Positions 31,021-41,600 of a stretch of 64,000 bases of DNA are shown piece after piece. How positions within the stretch are numbered: the stretch's first letter is position 1; each line of letters starts with the position of its first letter. This DNA is from an uncultured Pseudomonadota bacterium. Lineage in GTDB: Bacteria > Myxococcota_A > UBA796 > SXON01. The notes below the pieces were generated by a model. The model was not told where the DNA came from. It searched no databases and saw only the letters and a program-made list of their open reading frames with translations. Where the stretch lies: the NCBI GenBank assembly GCA_903844155.1, contig CAIMSU010000232.1, positions 1 to 64,000 of the forward strand. The letters run 5' to 3'. A program made the translations under genes and the position numbers.

Positions 31021-32751
31021 ATGAACCCCCGCGTCACCGCCGTCGCCCTCTCCGCCTCGCTCCTCATCCTGGTCGGCGCCAGTGTGGGCCCGGCTTCCCC
31101 GCCCGCGTCCGTCGCCCGCCTCGCCACCATCCCGATTCCCGGCGATGAACGCCTGGTCCGCATCGCCCGTGACGTCATCGCGGCAAAGGTGGCGCTCAAC
31201 CCGGACCTGGCTTCCTCCGTCGGGCTCTATGACGACGCCATCGTCGTCCCGTCCTACTCTCCCGCGGCGGTTGCGCGCCAGGATGCCCGGTTTACTGCGG
31301 ATCTTGCCGGCCTTGCCAAGCTCGAGACCGGGCCTGGCAAGCGCTGGTCGGTCGATGAGCGGATCGACGCCCGTTGGCTCCGGGCGAGCGCCGAGATCGC
31401 GCATCGCCAGCTCACCGTCGAAAAACTCTGGACGCATCGGTACGGCGAATACCTGGAGCCCGTCGGCGACGCCTTCATCTCGCTCACGGCGTACGCGCCC
31501 GAACGCGTGGATCTGCGCCTGAAGTTGGCCGCGCTCATCCCCGGAATGCTCGTGGAGATGCAAGCGGAGGTCGCAAGCCCGACGTCCCGGGACGTGACCA
31601 CCGGCCTCGGTCTCCTCGATGGCCTGCAGGTCGCGATCGACCAGCTCCCGGATGGCGCCGAAAAGGCTGGTGCGACGAAGGCGATCGCCTCGACCCGTAC
31701 CGCGATGGCCGCCCGCGTCGCCCCCGGCGCGCCCGCCCTCCCCGAATTCGCGGTGATTGGCGCGGACAACTACGGGTGGCGCCTCCAGAACGAGCTGCTC
31801 CTGCCGTGGACCGCGAAGGGCCTCCTCGCGCGCGCCGAATCCGAACTCACAGCCGTGGACGCCGAACTATCGAAGCTCCCTGCCGCCGCCCCGGCCGCTC
31901 CGGCCACCCCCGAGCAGATCGCCCAGGCCACCGCCCTCGACCGCGACGGGTTCCTGCAGCTCTACACCGGACTCGTGGCGAACAACCTGGCCGCGTTGCG
32001 CGCGATGAAGATCCTGACCGTCCCAGCCGACTTCCCGACCATGCGCGCCCGCGAGACGCCGGCTGCCCTCGTCCCGCTCACCGGCGACGGTGGCAGCATG
32101 AACCCTCCGCCTGCCTTCGGCCCTCCGTCAGATGGCTGGTGGAACGTCGAACATTTCCATCCTGAGATGTCGCTCGCCGATCGGACCGCGCTCATCACCG
32201 GGGTCTCCGCAGCCAGCACCACCGGACTTGGGCCGTACGCGGCGCACGAAGGCGTCCCCGGCCATCACCTCCAACTCAGTCTCTTGCGCGGCATGGACCC
32301 CATCCACACGATCCTGCAGGACGGCAGCGCCGTCGAGGGTTGGGCGCTCTACGCCGAGCAGCTCTTCGAGGAGAACGGAGGCTACGGTACGTCTGACGCG
32401 GCAAAAGCCGCGATGCTGCGCTCCTACCGGGTGCGCATTCGGCGGGTGTACTACGACGTGAACATTGAGTCAGGCACGTGGACGCTTCAGCAGGCCGCCG
32501 ACTGGAAAGCAGGGACTGAGGCCGGAAAGACCGATCCAGACCCGGACGTCCTGCGGGCGATCAATTGGCCGACCCAGCTCATCACCTATTTTGCGGGCAA
32601 GTCCCAGATCCTCGCGCTCAAGGAGGAGGTGAAGGCCAAAGAGGGCGCGAGCTACTCAGAGCGCGCGTTCAACGACGCGCTGCTCGCGGAGGGTCCGATC
32701 CCGATCGCGCTGATCCGGGCGAAGATGCTCCGCGTTCCGGTTCCGCCTTAG
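31021..32751 (+). CDS. DUF885-family exported peptidase-like protein
   Basis: 576 residues with an N-terminal signal (VALSASLLILVGASVGPAS). The body is helical, as in DUF885 proteins, with the zinc-site-like AAHEGVPGHHLQLSLLRGM near residue 408, GSAVEGWALYAEQLFEE near 440, and YRVRIRRVYYDVNIESG. DUF885 members are predicted metallopeptidases (HExxH variant HEGxPGHH with a downstream Glu). Probably periplasmic or lipid-associated. Monocistronic; the substrate is unknown. Confidence 0.83.
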   Translation: MNPRVTAVALSASLLILVGASVGPASPPASVARLATIPIPGDERLVRIARDVIAAKVALNPDLASSVGLYDDAIVVPSYSPAAVARQDARFTADLAGLAKLETGPGKRWSVDERIDARWLRASAEIAHRQLTVEKLWTHRYGEYLEPVGDAFISLTAYAPERVDLRLKLAALIPGMLVEMQAEVASPTSRDVTTGLGLLDGLQVAIDQLPDGAEKAGATKAIASTRTAMAARVAPGAPALPEFAVIGADNYGWRLQNELLLPWTAKGLLARAESELTAVDAELSKLPAAAPAAPATPEQIAQATALDRDGFLQLYTGLVANNLAALRAMKILTVPADFPTMRARETPAALVPLTGDGGSMNPPPAFGPPSDGWWNVEHFHPEMSLADRTALITGVSAASTTGLGPYAAHEGVPGHHLQLSLLRGMDPIHTILQDGSAVEGWALYAEQLFEENGGYGTSDAAKAAMLRSYRVRIRRVYYDVNIESGTWTLQQAADWKAGTEAGKTDPDPDVLRAINWPTQLITYFAGKSQILALKEEVKAKEGASYSERAFNDALLAEGPIPIALIRAKMLRVPVPP

Positions 32752-32755
32752 CGGC

Positions 32756-33373
32756 CTACTCGGCTGAGTCGCGCAGAGCGAGGAGGGTCGCGAGCGCTGC
32801 GTGCAGGTCCCGGCCGCGGTTGTACCCGCGGGCCTCGATGAGCGTGATGGCGTCGCGGCAACGTTGGAGCTCGGCGTCGTCGGCCACGTCGAGAAGTGCG
32901 TGCAGGTCAGTGGTATCCTGGCTTCGACGCGGCGTGGCGGAGAGGAGCTTCATCGCCATCAAGTGACCGACCTGGGCGACGGGGAGAAGCAAGTCGGGGA
33001 GCACCTCGACCGGATCAGCCGCCGCGACGACCTCGGGTTCGATGCCGCAGGAGGCGAACAGCACGTCGACGAGCACCGCGTCCTCAGCGCCACCGGGAGG
33101 GATGAACCGAGCGGTGGAGAGTCGGCCCGAGGCGTGTTCGAGGACGGCGAACGTGCGATATCCGCGTGCCAGCAGGGCGTGGACGAGAGCCTCGGCGTCC
33201 GCGTCCGATGCGACGGAGACCGCCAGGTCCACATCGCGGGTGAACCGTGGCCCGGAACGCGCAGACACCGCGAGGCCGCCGATCACGGCCATGCCGAGCG
33301 TCGCGTCCCCTCGGTCATGGGCCTCCACGAACCTGCGCAGCTCCCGCGCGAGGTCGGTCAGGAGCGTGGCCAC
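32756..33373 (-). CDS. AbiEii/MNT-like nucleotidyltransferase (putative toxin)
   Basis: 205 residues. The nucleotidyltransferase core reads VIGGLAVSARSGPRFTRDVDLAVSV (residues about 30-53), with the Gly-Gly loop and DxD metal ligands. A later helix VGHLMAMKLLSATPRRSQDTTDLHALL holds the Lys and DxxDL of the family. It overlaps by 16 bp the end of a 64-residue gene typical of its antitoxin partner. It is the second nucleotidyltransferase TA pair in the window, of a different subfamily from 5633-6424. Confidence 0.8.
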   Translation of the reverse strand: MATLLTDLARELRRFVEAHDRGDATLGMAVIGGLAVSARSGPRFTRDVDLAVSVASDADAEALVHALLARGYRTFAVLEHASGRLSTARFIPPGGAEDAVLVDVLFASCGIEPEVVAAADPVEVLPDLLLPVAQVGHLMAMKLLSATPRRSQDTTDLHALLDVADDAELQRCRDAITLIEARGYNRGRDLHAALATLLALRDSAE

Positions 33374-33552
33374 GGCACCTCCCGATGGTCGGGGATCTTC
33401 GGCGGGGGTCCGCGCAACCAGTCGCGAAGGCGTGCTGCGATCTCGGCCTCGGAGTCGTTCGGATATCGGCGCCCGAGCTGGAGCTGCATGATCTGCACCC
33501 CGGCCTCATGCAGGTCGATCGCGCAGCGGAGGCGTGCGGCGAGCTTGGACAT
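33358..33552 (-). CDS. small antitoxin-like partner of the nucleotidyltransferase
   Basis: 64 residues: SKLAARLRCAIDLHEAGVQIM..., then LGRRYPNDSEAEIAARLRDWL. Helical, Arg-rich proteins of this size and pattern are commonly encoded just before AbiEii-like nucleotidyltransferases. It is first in the pair and overlaps the toxin gene by 16 bp. It follows the channel gene by 31 bp, so it may be partly co-transcribed with it. Confidence 0.7.
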   Translation of the reverse strand: MSKLAARLRCAIDLHEAGVQIMQLQLGRRYPNDSEAEIAARLRDWLRGPPPKIPDHREVPWPRS

Positions 33553-33583
33553 GTAGGGGGTGTAACCTCGTCTCCGCGCGGGC

Positions 33584-35494
33584 TCAATCCTCGGCGATGA
33601 CGATGATCTTGTCCGCGTCCGTGAAGGTCACTGCGAGTGATTTGTCGGGGTTGACCTTGACACCGTACTGGGCGCCGGCGTCGCGCGCGTTGGCGGCGAT
33701 GCGGTAGCCGATCGCGATCTCGTTGCGACGGCGGGCCGCTTCCACGACGGTGTAGAAATTCACAGGCTTCCCCGCCGCAATGTAGTCGGTCGCGGGCTTC
33801 ACGTAGATCTCCGAGCCGGCGGGGTCGAAGAGATCATCAAAGACGGCGTTCAACTCCTTGTTCTCGGAGACCTGTGAGAGCATCAGGCTGACAAGTTTTT
33901 CGCTCACGATGAAGTCGTCCGCCTTGGTCACCTCGGCGAGGGCGCGGTTGCGCACGTCGAGCATCTCGCTGACGATGGCGAATTCACGCCCAAGTTTCTC
34001 GCCGATGTCGCGCAAGTGCAGGAGGGTGACGAGCACGCGGGAGTCGGCGCGCTGCGGATCGATGGCGTCGGAGCAAAGCACGATGATGTGGTCGAAGCTG
34101 GCGAGGGGGAGGGCGTCGAGGGTCCGCCGGTTTGTGGTCTCGCCGACTACGTGGGTGACGACCTGATGCTTCAAATCCCCGCGAAGCAGCTCGATTTCGG
34201 TGGCGATCGACTCCTCGGCGACCACGGTGACCGTCGAGCCCACGGTGACGTATGCGTCAAGCCCGCGGACGATGCTCGCCCCCTTCCAATTCCAGCCAAG
34301 GACCAGCGTGCTCTCCGGCTTCGCCGGCGACTTGGGGGTGGTGCGAATCGCTGCGTGGTCGATCGCTGGCGCCTTGCCGGAGAGCCGGATGGTGTCGTCG
34401 TCCTCGCTGATGGCGATGAGCTTGTCGCCGGCCGCAAGCGTCGTCCCCATCGGCGGGTTGATGAGCACGCGGGCGTCATGGGTGCGGATTCCCATGATGC
34501 TCGATGTCTCGTAGGCCTGGAGCGCCTCGGCGAAGGATTTTCCGACCAGCGCCGGCTCCTCCTGGAAGTAGATCTCGTCGCCGCCGAAGTCCAGTAGCTC
34601 GGTGTGGACCACCGAGAGCCCGCTCTGCCTGCAGGTCTGGACGGTGATGCGGCTGATGAGGTCGCCCGCGACGACGATCTCGAGCTCCTTTCGGCCAACG
34701 AGCCGCGCCGCCTCGACATTTTCCGGGCTCTGGATCTCTGCGACGATGTGGTAGGGCTCCTTGCGCCGATTGGGCCCGTTCGTCAGCGCGAGGACCGCCT
34801 TGATCACGTCGCTGTCGGGATCCTCAGCACCCTCCTGCCCGAGCACGATGATCGACCGGCTCGTCTGGACCGAGGCCATGTCCAGATCGTTCAGCTCCAT
34901 CGGCGTCCCGCTGCGGCACACCACGCGCGTGTTGCGCAGGTCGCCCACCTGCTCCCGAATCGCGTCCTCCATCTCGGCCTTGTCCTTCTCGGCGAGGATG
35001 ACGATGCACGCGCTCTTGCGGTTTGCGTTGGCTTGCACCAGCTCGCCGAGGATCGAGAATACGTGAGGCGACCAGTTCAGGATCACGGTGTGGTCACGCT
35101 CGATGACGCGGGAGCGGCCCTTTCGCAGGGCGTCGATGCGCGCCTCGATGCCGTTGTTCAGCACGCCGATGAGCGTCGAGACGATGAAGACGCCGCCAAG
35201 CGTGATCCAGAGCCCCGACAACCGGAAAGCCCAAGTCCCCTGGTCGCCGCCCATGGTGCCCGAGTCCAGGGTCCGCATCAACCCGAACCACAGGGTCTCC
35301 GGGTAGCTCATCGGCACGACCGTGCTGGGGTCGTCGCCGGCCGGGCCCAATCCGGCGATCCAGATGATCAGCGCGGATCCCAGCAGGAACGCCCCGGTGA
35401 ACAAGGACAACCAACCGATCAGCGCGGGGGTGCCGCGGGACATCGAGTTGTCGAAGGCGTAGCGGAGGCGGTCGCGGAGGGAGGCGTCGGACAT
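33584..35494 (-). CDS. CASTOR/POLLUX-like ion channel with RCK-type domains
   Basis: 636 residues. Two N-terminal membrane helices (LIGWLSLFTGAFLLGSALIIWIAG; LWITLGGVFIVSTLIGVLNNGI) flank a pore-like segment (YPETLWFGLMRTLDSGTMGGD). Tandem cytosolic nucleotide-binding-like domains follow (DHTVILNWSPHVFSILGELV; STLVLGWNWKGASIVRGLDAYV). This matches the bacterial relatives of plant CASTOR/POLLUX cation channels, where RCK domains bind Ca2+ or nucleotides and gate the pore. The selectivity filter lacks GYG, so K+ selectivity is not assured. Confidence 0.82.
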   Translation of the reverse strand: MSDASLRDRLRYAFDNSMSRGTPALIGWLSLFTGAFLLGSALIIWIAGLGPAGDDPSTVVPMSYPETLWFGLMRTLDSGTMGGDQGTWAFRLSGLWITLGGVFIVSTLIGVLNNGIEARIDALRKGRSRVIERDHTVILNWSPHVFSILGELVQANANRKSACIVILAEKDKAEMEDAIREQVGDLRNTRVVCRSGTPMELNDLDMASVQTSRSIIVLGQEGAEDPDSDVIKAVLALTNGPNRRKEPYHIVAEIQSPENVEAARLVGRKELEIVVAGDLISRITVQTCRQSGLSVVHTELLDFGGDEIYFQEEPALVGKSFAEALQAYETSSIMGIRTHDARVLINPPMGTTLAAGDKLIAISEDDDTIRLSGKAPAIDHAAIRTTPKSPAKPESTLVLGWNWKGASIVRGLDAYVTVGSTVTVVAEESIATEIELLRGDLKHQVVTHVVGETTNRRTLDALPLASFDHIIVLCSDAIDPQRADSRVLVTLLHLRDIGEKLGREFAIVSEMLDVRNRALAEVTKADDFIVSEKLVSLMLSQVSENKELNAVFDDLFDPAGSEIYVKPATDYIAAGKPVNFYTVVEAARRRNEIAIGYRIAANARDAGAQYGVKVNPDKSLAVTFTDADKIIVIAED

Positions 35495-35521
35495 GGGAGC
35501 AGACCTGGAAGCGGGCGCTGG

Positions 35522-36976
35522 CTAACCGATCTCGCCGCCAAGTCCGCCGAAGATCGCGCGTGCATCGGCCTCTCCAAGCTCCGGGGTCTCCAGGCGGGCA
35601 CCGGCCACCCAGACGGACACCCGCCACAGCCCAAAGCGCCGTTGCAGCGGGCCCTGCCGGAGATGCACGGACTGGACCTTTTCGACGGGGACGGCGGTGC
35701 TCTGCCGCGAGAGAAAGCCGCGGCGGACAAGGAGTAGCTTGGGTGTGCGCTTCCAGCCGGCGGTGCCCCAATCCCGCCACCCCGTCCAGGCGCCGAACAG
35801 CGCCCCGAGCCCAGCGACGACGTCGTACCGACCGAGCCCGATCGCCGGAAGGACGAAGTGACCGACGAGCCAGAGGAGCGCGGTCCACCGCAGCATGCCG
35901 AGGAACACCGCGGGGATGAACGCGAGCGTCGCGGACGGCCGCCAAGGAACCGCGGCTGTGGCGGCGTACCCCGGGAGGACGGCGTCGAGCGTCTCGGCGA
36001 GCAGATCCTGGGCGACCATCGGGATGATCGCCTCGGCGGCGGCGGTCGCCGGCATCCCGGACTCGACCTGCGGGGAGTTGGACCCAGCCGTCTCGATCTG
36101 CACGCTCGCGTAGCCCATCAGCCGTCGGAGCAGGCCCTCGTCGATCCGCAGCAGTTGGACGCGTCCGGCGGGGATCTGCACCCGCCGACGGGTGAACAGC
36201 CCCGACTCAGCGCGCAAGCCATCGCGCGAGCGAATCAGGCGAAACCCGTAGTAGCGCACGACCGCGCCGAGGACCGACCAGGCGTACCCAAGCGAAAGGA
36301 ACACCGCCAGCAGCACCGCCCCCGCGCCCGGACGGGCGAGCGTATCGGCGAACAACGTGGGGTAGAGCTCACGCGTGACCTCCTCGGCCACCCCGTACAC
36401 GATGAGCGCGGCCCCGGCGCGGGCGACGGCGACACCATGTCCCAGCACCTCCACGATCCCGTTGCGCTCGATCTCCTCATCGCCCGGATCCCCCGCCTCG
36501 ATCAGGCCGTCTCCCTTCCGACGCGTGGCCTGGAGCGCCGCCTGCAGCGCGCTTGCGTCTGCCAGCGAGAGCGCCGAGAGCAGGCCCTCAGCACCCGCCT
36601 GTCCGGACGTCTCGACCCGAAGCTCGACGAGCCCGAACAGCCTGTGGAGCGGGTTCTGGAGGAGCTCGGTGTTTTGAATGTGCGCGGGGTCGATCACCCG
36701 GTTCTGCCTGCCGAGCAGACCGCTGCGGATCTCGAGCTTGCCGGCCGACATCCGGTAGCGCAGGGTGAGGAAGTGCGTGACGGTGCGGCCGAGGGACAGC
36801 AGAAAGAACAGGCCGACAAAGCCGAGATCGCGGACCACGGCACCACCACCGGAGACAACCATCGCCAGGACCAACGGCCACGCCGAGCGGAGGGTCCGCC
36901 AGATGTTCGGGAGGAGGTTGATGGCGAGGGAGGCGGGCTCAAGGCGCTTCCACTCGCCGTCGGCGGGGCTAGACAC
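35522..36976 (-). CDS. YdbT-like membrane protein with multiple bacterial PH domains
   Basis: 484 residues from a GTG (36976) that overlaps the preceding gene by 8 bp. Three TM-pair plus PH-like units are visible (RYRMSAGKLEIRSGLLGRQNRVI; GFRLIRSRDGLRAESGLFTRRRVQIPAGRVQLLRID; TPKLLLVRRGFLSRQSTAVPVEKVQSVHLRQG), each ending with the shared Q-x-x-x-x-x-G motif (HLRQGPLQRRFGLW). It is the usual partner of a YdbS-like protein, here immediately upstream. Their physiological role is unclear; some confer tolerance to envelope stress or bacteriocins. Confidence 0.82.
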   Translation of the reverse strand: MSSPADGEWKRLEPASLAINLLPNIWRTLRSAWPLVLAMVVSGGGAVVRDLGFVGLFFLLSLGRTVTHFLTLRYRMSAGKLEIRSGLLGRQNRVIDPAHIQNTELLQNPLHRLFGLVELRVETSGQAGAEGLLSALSLADASALQAALQATRRKGDGLIEAGDPGDEEIERNGIVEVLGHGVAVARAGAALIVYGVAEEVTRELYPTLFADTLARPGAGAVLLAVFLSLGYAWSVLGAVVRYYGFRLIRSRDGLRAESGLFTRRRVQIPAGRVQLLRIDEGLLRRLMGYASVQIETAGSNSPQVESGMPATAAAEAIIPMVAQDLLAETLDAVLPGYAATAAVPWRPSATLAFIPAVFLGMLRWTALLWLVGHFVLPAIGLGRYDVVAGLGALFGAWTGWRDWGTAGWKRTPKLLLVRRGFLSRQSTAVPVEKVQSVHLRQGPLQRRFGLWRVSVWVAGARLETPELGEADARAIFGGLGGEIG

Positions 36977-37457
36977 CGCCGTCGCCCGGCTCCGAGCGCT
37001 GGAGCAGCTCGTCGCGGAGCTGCTCGGCAACGTCCTCGTCGAGGCCGGGAATGCTCGCGTCGACGCTGATGCCGGCGGCCGTGTACAGCGCGAGCGTGCT
37101 CAGGCCGAACGCGCGCTCGATCGGGCCCTGGCGCAGATCCGCGTGCTGGATGCGATGCCGGGGGACGGCCACGGTTTGCTGAAAGAGCACTCCCTGCCGC
37201 ACCAGCAGCGCATCGTCGCGCACGGCGAACCGGAACGCACGCCAGGAGAGCGATGGCCAGATGAGCGCCTGGACGACCGAGAGCAGGATTCCCACGATCC
37301 CGAAGCCGACGCCGATCCGCCAACTCGCGACCACCGAGAGCCCCACCGCCGCGCCGACGAGCATCGGCCCAAGCCCGACAAACGTCCGGATCACGCCCTG
37401 CACCCGCCACATGCCGATGGCAGCGGGGTCCACGGCGCGCCACGTGACGTCGCTCAT
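36969..37457 (-). CDS. YdbS-like bacterial PH-domain membrane protein
   Basis: 162 residues. Two TM helices (FVGLGPMLVGAAVGLSVVA; GVGFGIVGILLSVVQALIW) precede one PH-like domain (FRFAVRDDALLVRQGVLFQQTVAVPRHRIQHADLRQGPIERAFGL). It is encoded before the YdbT-like gene (8-bp overlap) and after an integral membrane protein (ATGA overlap), forming a three-gene run from 38647 to 35522. Confidence 0.82.
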   Translation of the reverse strand: MSDVTWRAVDPAAIGMWRVQGVIRTFVGLGPMLVGAAVGLSVVASWRIGVGFGIVGILLSVVQALIWPSLSWRAFRFAVRDDALLVRQGVLFQQTVAVPRHRIQHADLRQGPIERAFGLSTLALYTAAGISVDASIPGLDEDVAEQLRDELLQRSEPGDGGV

Positions 37458-38647
37458 GCGGGGGGCCAGCGCGTGCGCTCGGCAAAAATCGCGCCGCTAT
37501 CCATCTGGAATTGCGTGGTTGGGGATTCCCGCTGGCCCCCAGCCCGCCGTTCCGCGCACGAACCGTGACAGGCGGCGTCTTCGCCGGCTGGCGGGGTTCG
37601 TGGCCTTGGAACGGTGAGAATTGACCGCCGAGGTCGGTGCGAGGCGCGCCGAGCGCCGGCATCGGTGGCCCGCTCGGGCGTGATCACGCTGGCAACGCGG
37701 GTGCGCAGCACGCCCAGGCCCCAGGCGCCACGCGCGAACGCCACCGACGCGAAGCCGTGCGCAAAGACAGCTTGCAACGGTGGGATCTGCTCGGTGTAGT
37801 AGGTCCAGCAGTGCCTGCTCGTCCCCCAGTATTCAAGGAACCAGCCCAGCGCCGCGCCGCCCCAGAAGATGCAGAGATCCTCCCGATGATCCTTGGGGAG
37901 GCCGAGGACCAGCAACATCCCGAAGAACGCGAGCTGGGTGGCCCAGTCGTGCCCCGTCGGCGAGACGAACGCCGTGAACCAGGCCACGAACGGGGGGAGC
38001 GAACACCACCACAGCGCCTGCGTTGCGCGCGGGGACAGCGGCGGGAGGGCTTTGTCGAGAAACCATGCGATGCGGTCGATGGCCAGGGCGGCAACGGGCC
38101 AGGCGGGGAGGATCCAGATGGGCGGGCGCTCTTGCGTGTAGTAGTGCCAGAGCACCGTCACCGTCCCCCATGCCTCGATCAGCAAGCCACCGACAAAGCC
38201 AACAAACGCGCGCGTGAGGTCCCGCTCGGGCACGATGCGCCAGCACAGCAGCGCCGACATGAAGATCCAGATGCACGGCAGCAGCAGGTCCACATGGCGC
38301 CAGGCTTCCCCGAGCACCGCGCGCCAGTCGTTGGACTCAAGCGCCGGCAAGCTCGGCGCTGCCCACTGAAAGATGAACAGGTTCGAGAACACCATTCCCA
38401 CGAGGCCGTAGAGGACCGACAAGCACACGAGCGCGTAGATGCTGCGCGCATCGTAGCCCTCGACAACGACATCCCGCGCCCGGAACAGCAGCGATCGCGC
38501 ACGCTCGCGCAATGCGCTGCGGGCCTGCGCAGGGGCGCGCTCGGCGGGGGGCGGCGGCGGGGGTTGCACGGGCCGTCGTCTATCGCGCCGCTCCACGAGG
38601 AGCGCCAGGATCGGCGTCCCCTTGCTTTCCATGGCCCGCGGAGGCAT
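37454..38647 (-). CDS. multipass integral membrane protein of unknown function
   Basis: 397 residues from the ATG at 38647; a second ATG at 38632 is also possible. A Pro-rich cytosolic stretch (PVQPPPPPPAERAPAQ) is followed by about eight TM helices (YALVCLSVLYGLVGMVFSNLFIF; LLPCIWIFMSALLCW; AFVGFVGGLLIEAWGTVTVLW; ...). Aromatic motifs WHYYTQERPPIWIL and CWTYYTEQIPP recur as internal repeats. The C-terminus is a disordered Arg/Pro tail. I do not recognise a family. It is coupled to the PH-domain pair and divergent from the large MopE-repeat gene 24 bp away. Confidence 0.65.
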   Translation of the reverse strand: MPPRAMESKGTPILALLVERRDRRRPVQPPPPPPAERAPAQARSALRERARSLLFRARDVVVEGYDARSIYALVCLSVLYGLVGMVFSNLFIFQWAAPSLPALESNDWRAVLGEAWRHVDLLLPCIWIFMSALLCWRIVPERDLTRAFVGFVGGLLIEAWGTVTVLWHYYTQERPPIWILPAWPVAALAIDRIAWFLDKALPPLSPRATQALWWCSLPPFVAWFTAFVSPTGHDWATQLAFFGMLLVLGLPKDHREDLCIFWGGAALGWFLEYWGTSRHCWTYYTEQIPPLQAVFAHGFASVAFARGAWGLGVLRTRVASVITPERATDAGARRASHRPRRSILTVPRPRTPPAGEDAACHGSCAERRAGGQRESPTTQFQMDSGAIFAERTRWPPA

Positions 38648-38671
38648 GATCGCCCGGCTCACGAGACGACC

Positions 38672-41600
38672 ATGCGAACCAGCGCCCTCCCCACCCTCCT
38701 CGTCCTCCTTGGCCTCGGCCTCCCGTCCGTTGCCCACGCCGCCACCTGGACCGTCGACCGGTACGGCAGCGGCGACTTCACCAGCATCCAGGACGCGATC
38801 GACGCGTCCAGCGAGGGCGACACCATCGAGGTCAAGCCCGCGACGTACGCCGAGCAGGTCGATTTTGACGGCAAGGACGTGACGGTGGAGAGCACGGATG
38901 GTGCAGCCCGGACCGTCATCGACCCGGGCAGCGCCGCTGCGACGTACGCGGTTCGTTTCGCGAGCGGCGAGGGGCCTGGCGCGTCGTTGCAGGACGTCAC
39001 CGTGCGCAATTCCGCAGGCGTCGCCGTCGACATCGAGGGCGCCAGCCCGAGCTTCCTGGACGTCGACATCTCCGACTCCGGCTCCTACAGCGTGAACGGC
39101 GGCGGCGTATCGGTCAACGGCGGTGCACCAAGCTTTCTCGGCGGAACCATCTCGTCCAACTACGGCTACTACGGCGGCGGCGTCTACGTGACCGGCGGCG
39201 GGTCGGCGTCCTTTGACGGTACGACACTCTCCGGCAACAACGCCTATTACGGGGGCGCTTCCTTCGACGACAGCGCGGCGATCACGTATGTGAGCGCGTC
39301 CGTCGCCTCCAACGTCTCCGTTTACGCTGGCGCCCTGTATGTCACGGGCAGCGGCCTCGACAAGCTGACCAACACGGACCTGACCGGAAACCTCGCCTAC
39401 TACGGAAACGGCGCGGCGATCTCCGCCAACAATGGCGGCACCGCGAGCATCACTGGCGGTACGATCTCTGGCAACTACAACTACTATTGGACGTCGGGCT
39501 ACTGGGGCGCCGTTTTCGCGGGGGTGAACGCGGGCATCTCGGCCACTGACGTGACATTCTCAGGCAACTACGGCTACTACGGCGCCGCGATTGGCGCGTA
39601 CGACAACTCTGAGCTCCTGATCGACGGGTGCACGTTCAGCGGCAACACCGCGTACTACGGGGGCGCCGCGATCGTCTACTACCTCGCCACGTCGACCATC
39701 ACCAACAGCGAGTTCAGTGGGAACACCGCCTATTATGGGGGCGGCGGCATCTACAGCTACGACGGCACGGGCCTCGACATCAGCGACTCGCGGTTCGACG
39801 GGAACACCGCTTCGTACGGGTATGGCGGTGGCATCGAGGTCAATTCCGACGGCGTGCTCGATCTCTCAGGCGACGTTTTCGACGGCAACCTCGCCTACTA
39901 CGATGGCGGCGGCATCTACGCTTACGCGGTCTATGGGGGCGTGAGCCTCTCGGACACGACGCTCTCGGACAACGAAGCCTATTACTATGGGGGTGGGCTC
40001 TACGCCTACTACTACACGCCCACGACCATCGTCGATGGTGCGGTGACCGGCAACACCGCGTACTACTACGATGGCGGCGGTATCGACATGTACTACTATT
40101 CGGCCGGCTCGATCGACGGGACGACGTTCTCGGACAACACGGCCGGTGAGTATGGGGGCGGCGTTTGCTTCTACCCGAACTACTACTACAGCCTGGACGT
40201 GACGGGCGCGCGCTTCACCAACAACTCGGCGTACGACGGGGGCGCTCTGATGCCCATCTACGCGAACGCCGTGACCATCGATCAGACGAGTTTTCAGGGA
40301 AACACGGCGACCTACGGCGGCGCACTATTTGACGATGCAACGTCGACAAAGACCGTTTCCAACAGCTACTTCTGCGGCAACAGCGCCAGTGGCTCTGGCG
40401 GCGCCGTCTACAACTACTACACCTACGGCGGGACGGACGCCTGGACGAACAACATCTTCCAGGAGAACTCCGCGACCAATTCTGGCGGCGCGTTCTACAC
40501 CGGCTACTCCTACTACATGGCCATGACCAACAACACGTTGGTCGGCAACACCTCTGCGTCGGGCGGTACGTTCTATCTCACCTACTACACGGCGTTGACC
40601 CTCACGAACAACCTCGTCGCCTACACGGCGGCGGGCAACGGCCTCGACGGGTACTACTCCACCGCGTCTGCGACCTACAACGACTGGTACGCGAACACGG
40701 CCGCGGACGACCCGTCTGGCTTTGGGGTCACCGGCGGCACGAACCTTGGCGTCGACCCCAAGCTCACCAACTACACCCTCGACGGCGACTGCACGAACGA
40801 CGATCTCACCCTCGCGCACGGGAGCCCACTCGTCGACGCCGGCTCGCCGTCCATCTACGATCCGGACGGCAGCGTGAGCGACATCGGCGTCTACGGCGGG
40901 CCCGCCTCGTCCGTCTACGATGCCGACGGCGACGGCTATAACAACACGGTCGACTGCAACGACAGCGACGCCACCGTGTACCCCGGCGCCACCGAGATTC
41001 CCTATGATGGCATCGACCAGGACTGCGACGGCAAGGATGTGACGGACGTGGACGGCGACGGTTGGGACGCAAGTGAGGCGGGCGGCCCCGATTGCAACGA
41101 CAACGACGCCACGATCAACCCCGCGGCGACCGAGGTTGCGTACGACGGCATCGACCAGGACTGCAACGGCAGCGACCTCACGGACGTCGACGGCGACGGC
41201 TTCGCGGCGACCGGCAGCGGCGGTGGCGACTGCAACGACAACGACGCGACCATCAACCCCGCAGCCTCGGAGATCTGGTACGACGGTGTCGATGAGAATT
41301 GCGACGGCCTCTCCGATTACGACGAGGACGGCGACGGTTTTGACAGCTCCAGCTACGGCGGTACCGACTGCGACGACTCCGACGCAACCGTCTACCCCGG
41401 CGCCCCCGACGACCCCTACGACGGCAAGATCACTGATTGCAACAACGCAAGCGAGGGGGACGCAGACGGGGACGGCTACACCAGCACGGTGGTCGGCGGC
41501 ACGGACTGCGACGACAGCAACGCGAGCGTGAACCCCGGCGTCGCCGAGACCTGGTACGACGGCGTGGACGAGGACTGCTCCGGCGGCTCGGACTTTGACC

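Noticed and set aside
37637-38671. N-terminal extension of the MopE-repeat protein
   Set aside because: The extension is an antisense reading of the membrane protein gene; the ATG at 38672 starts a clear signal peptide.
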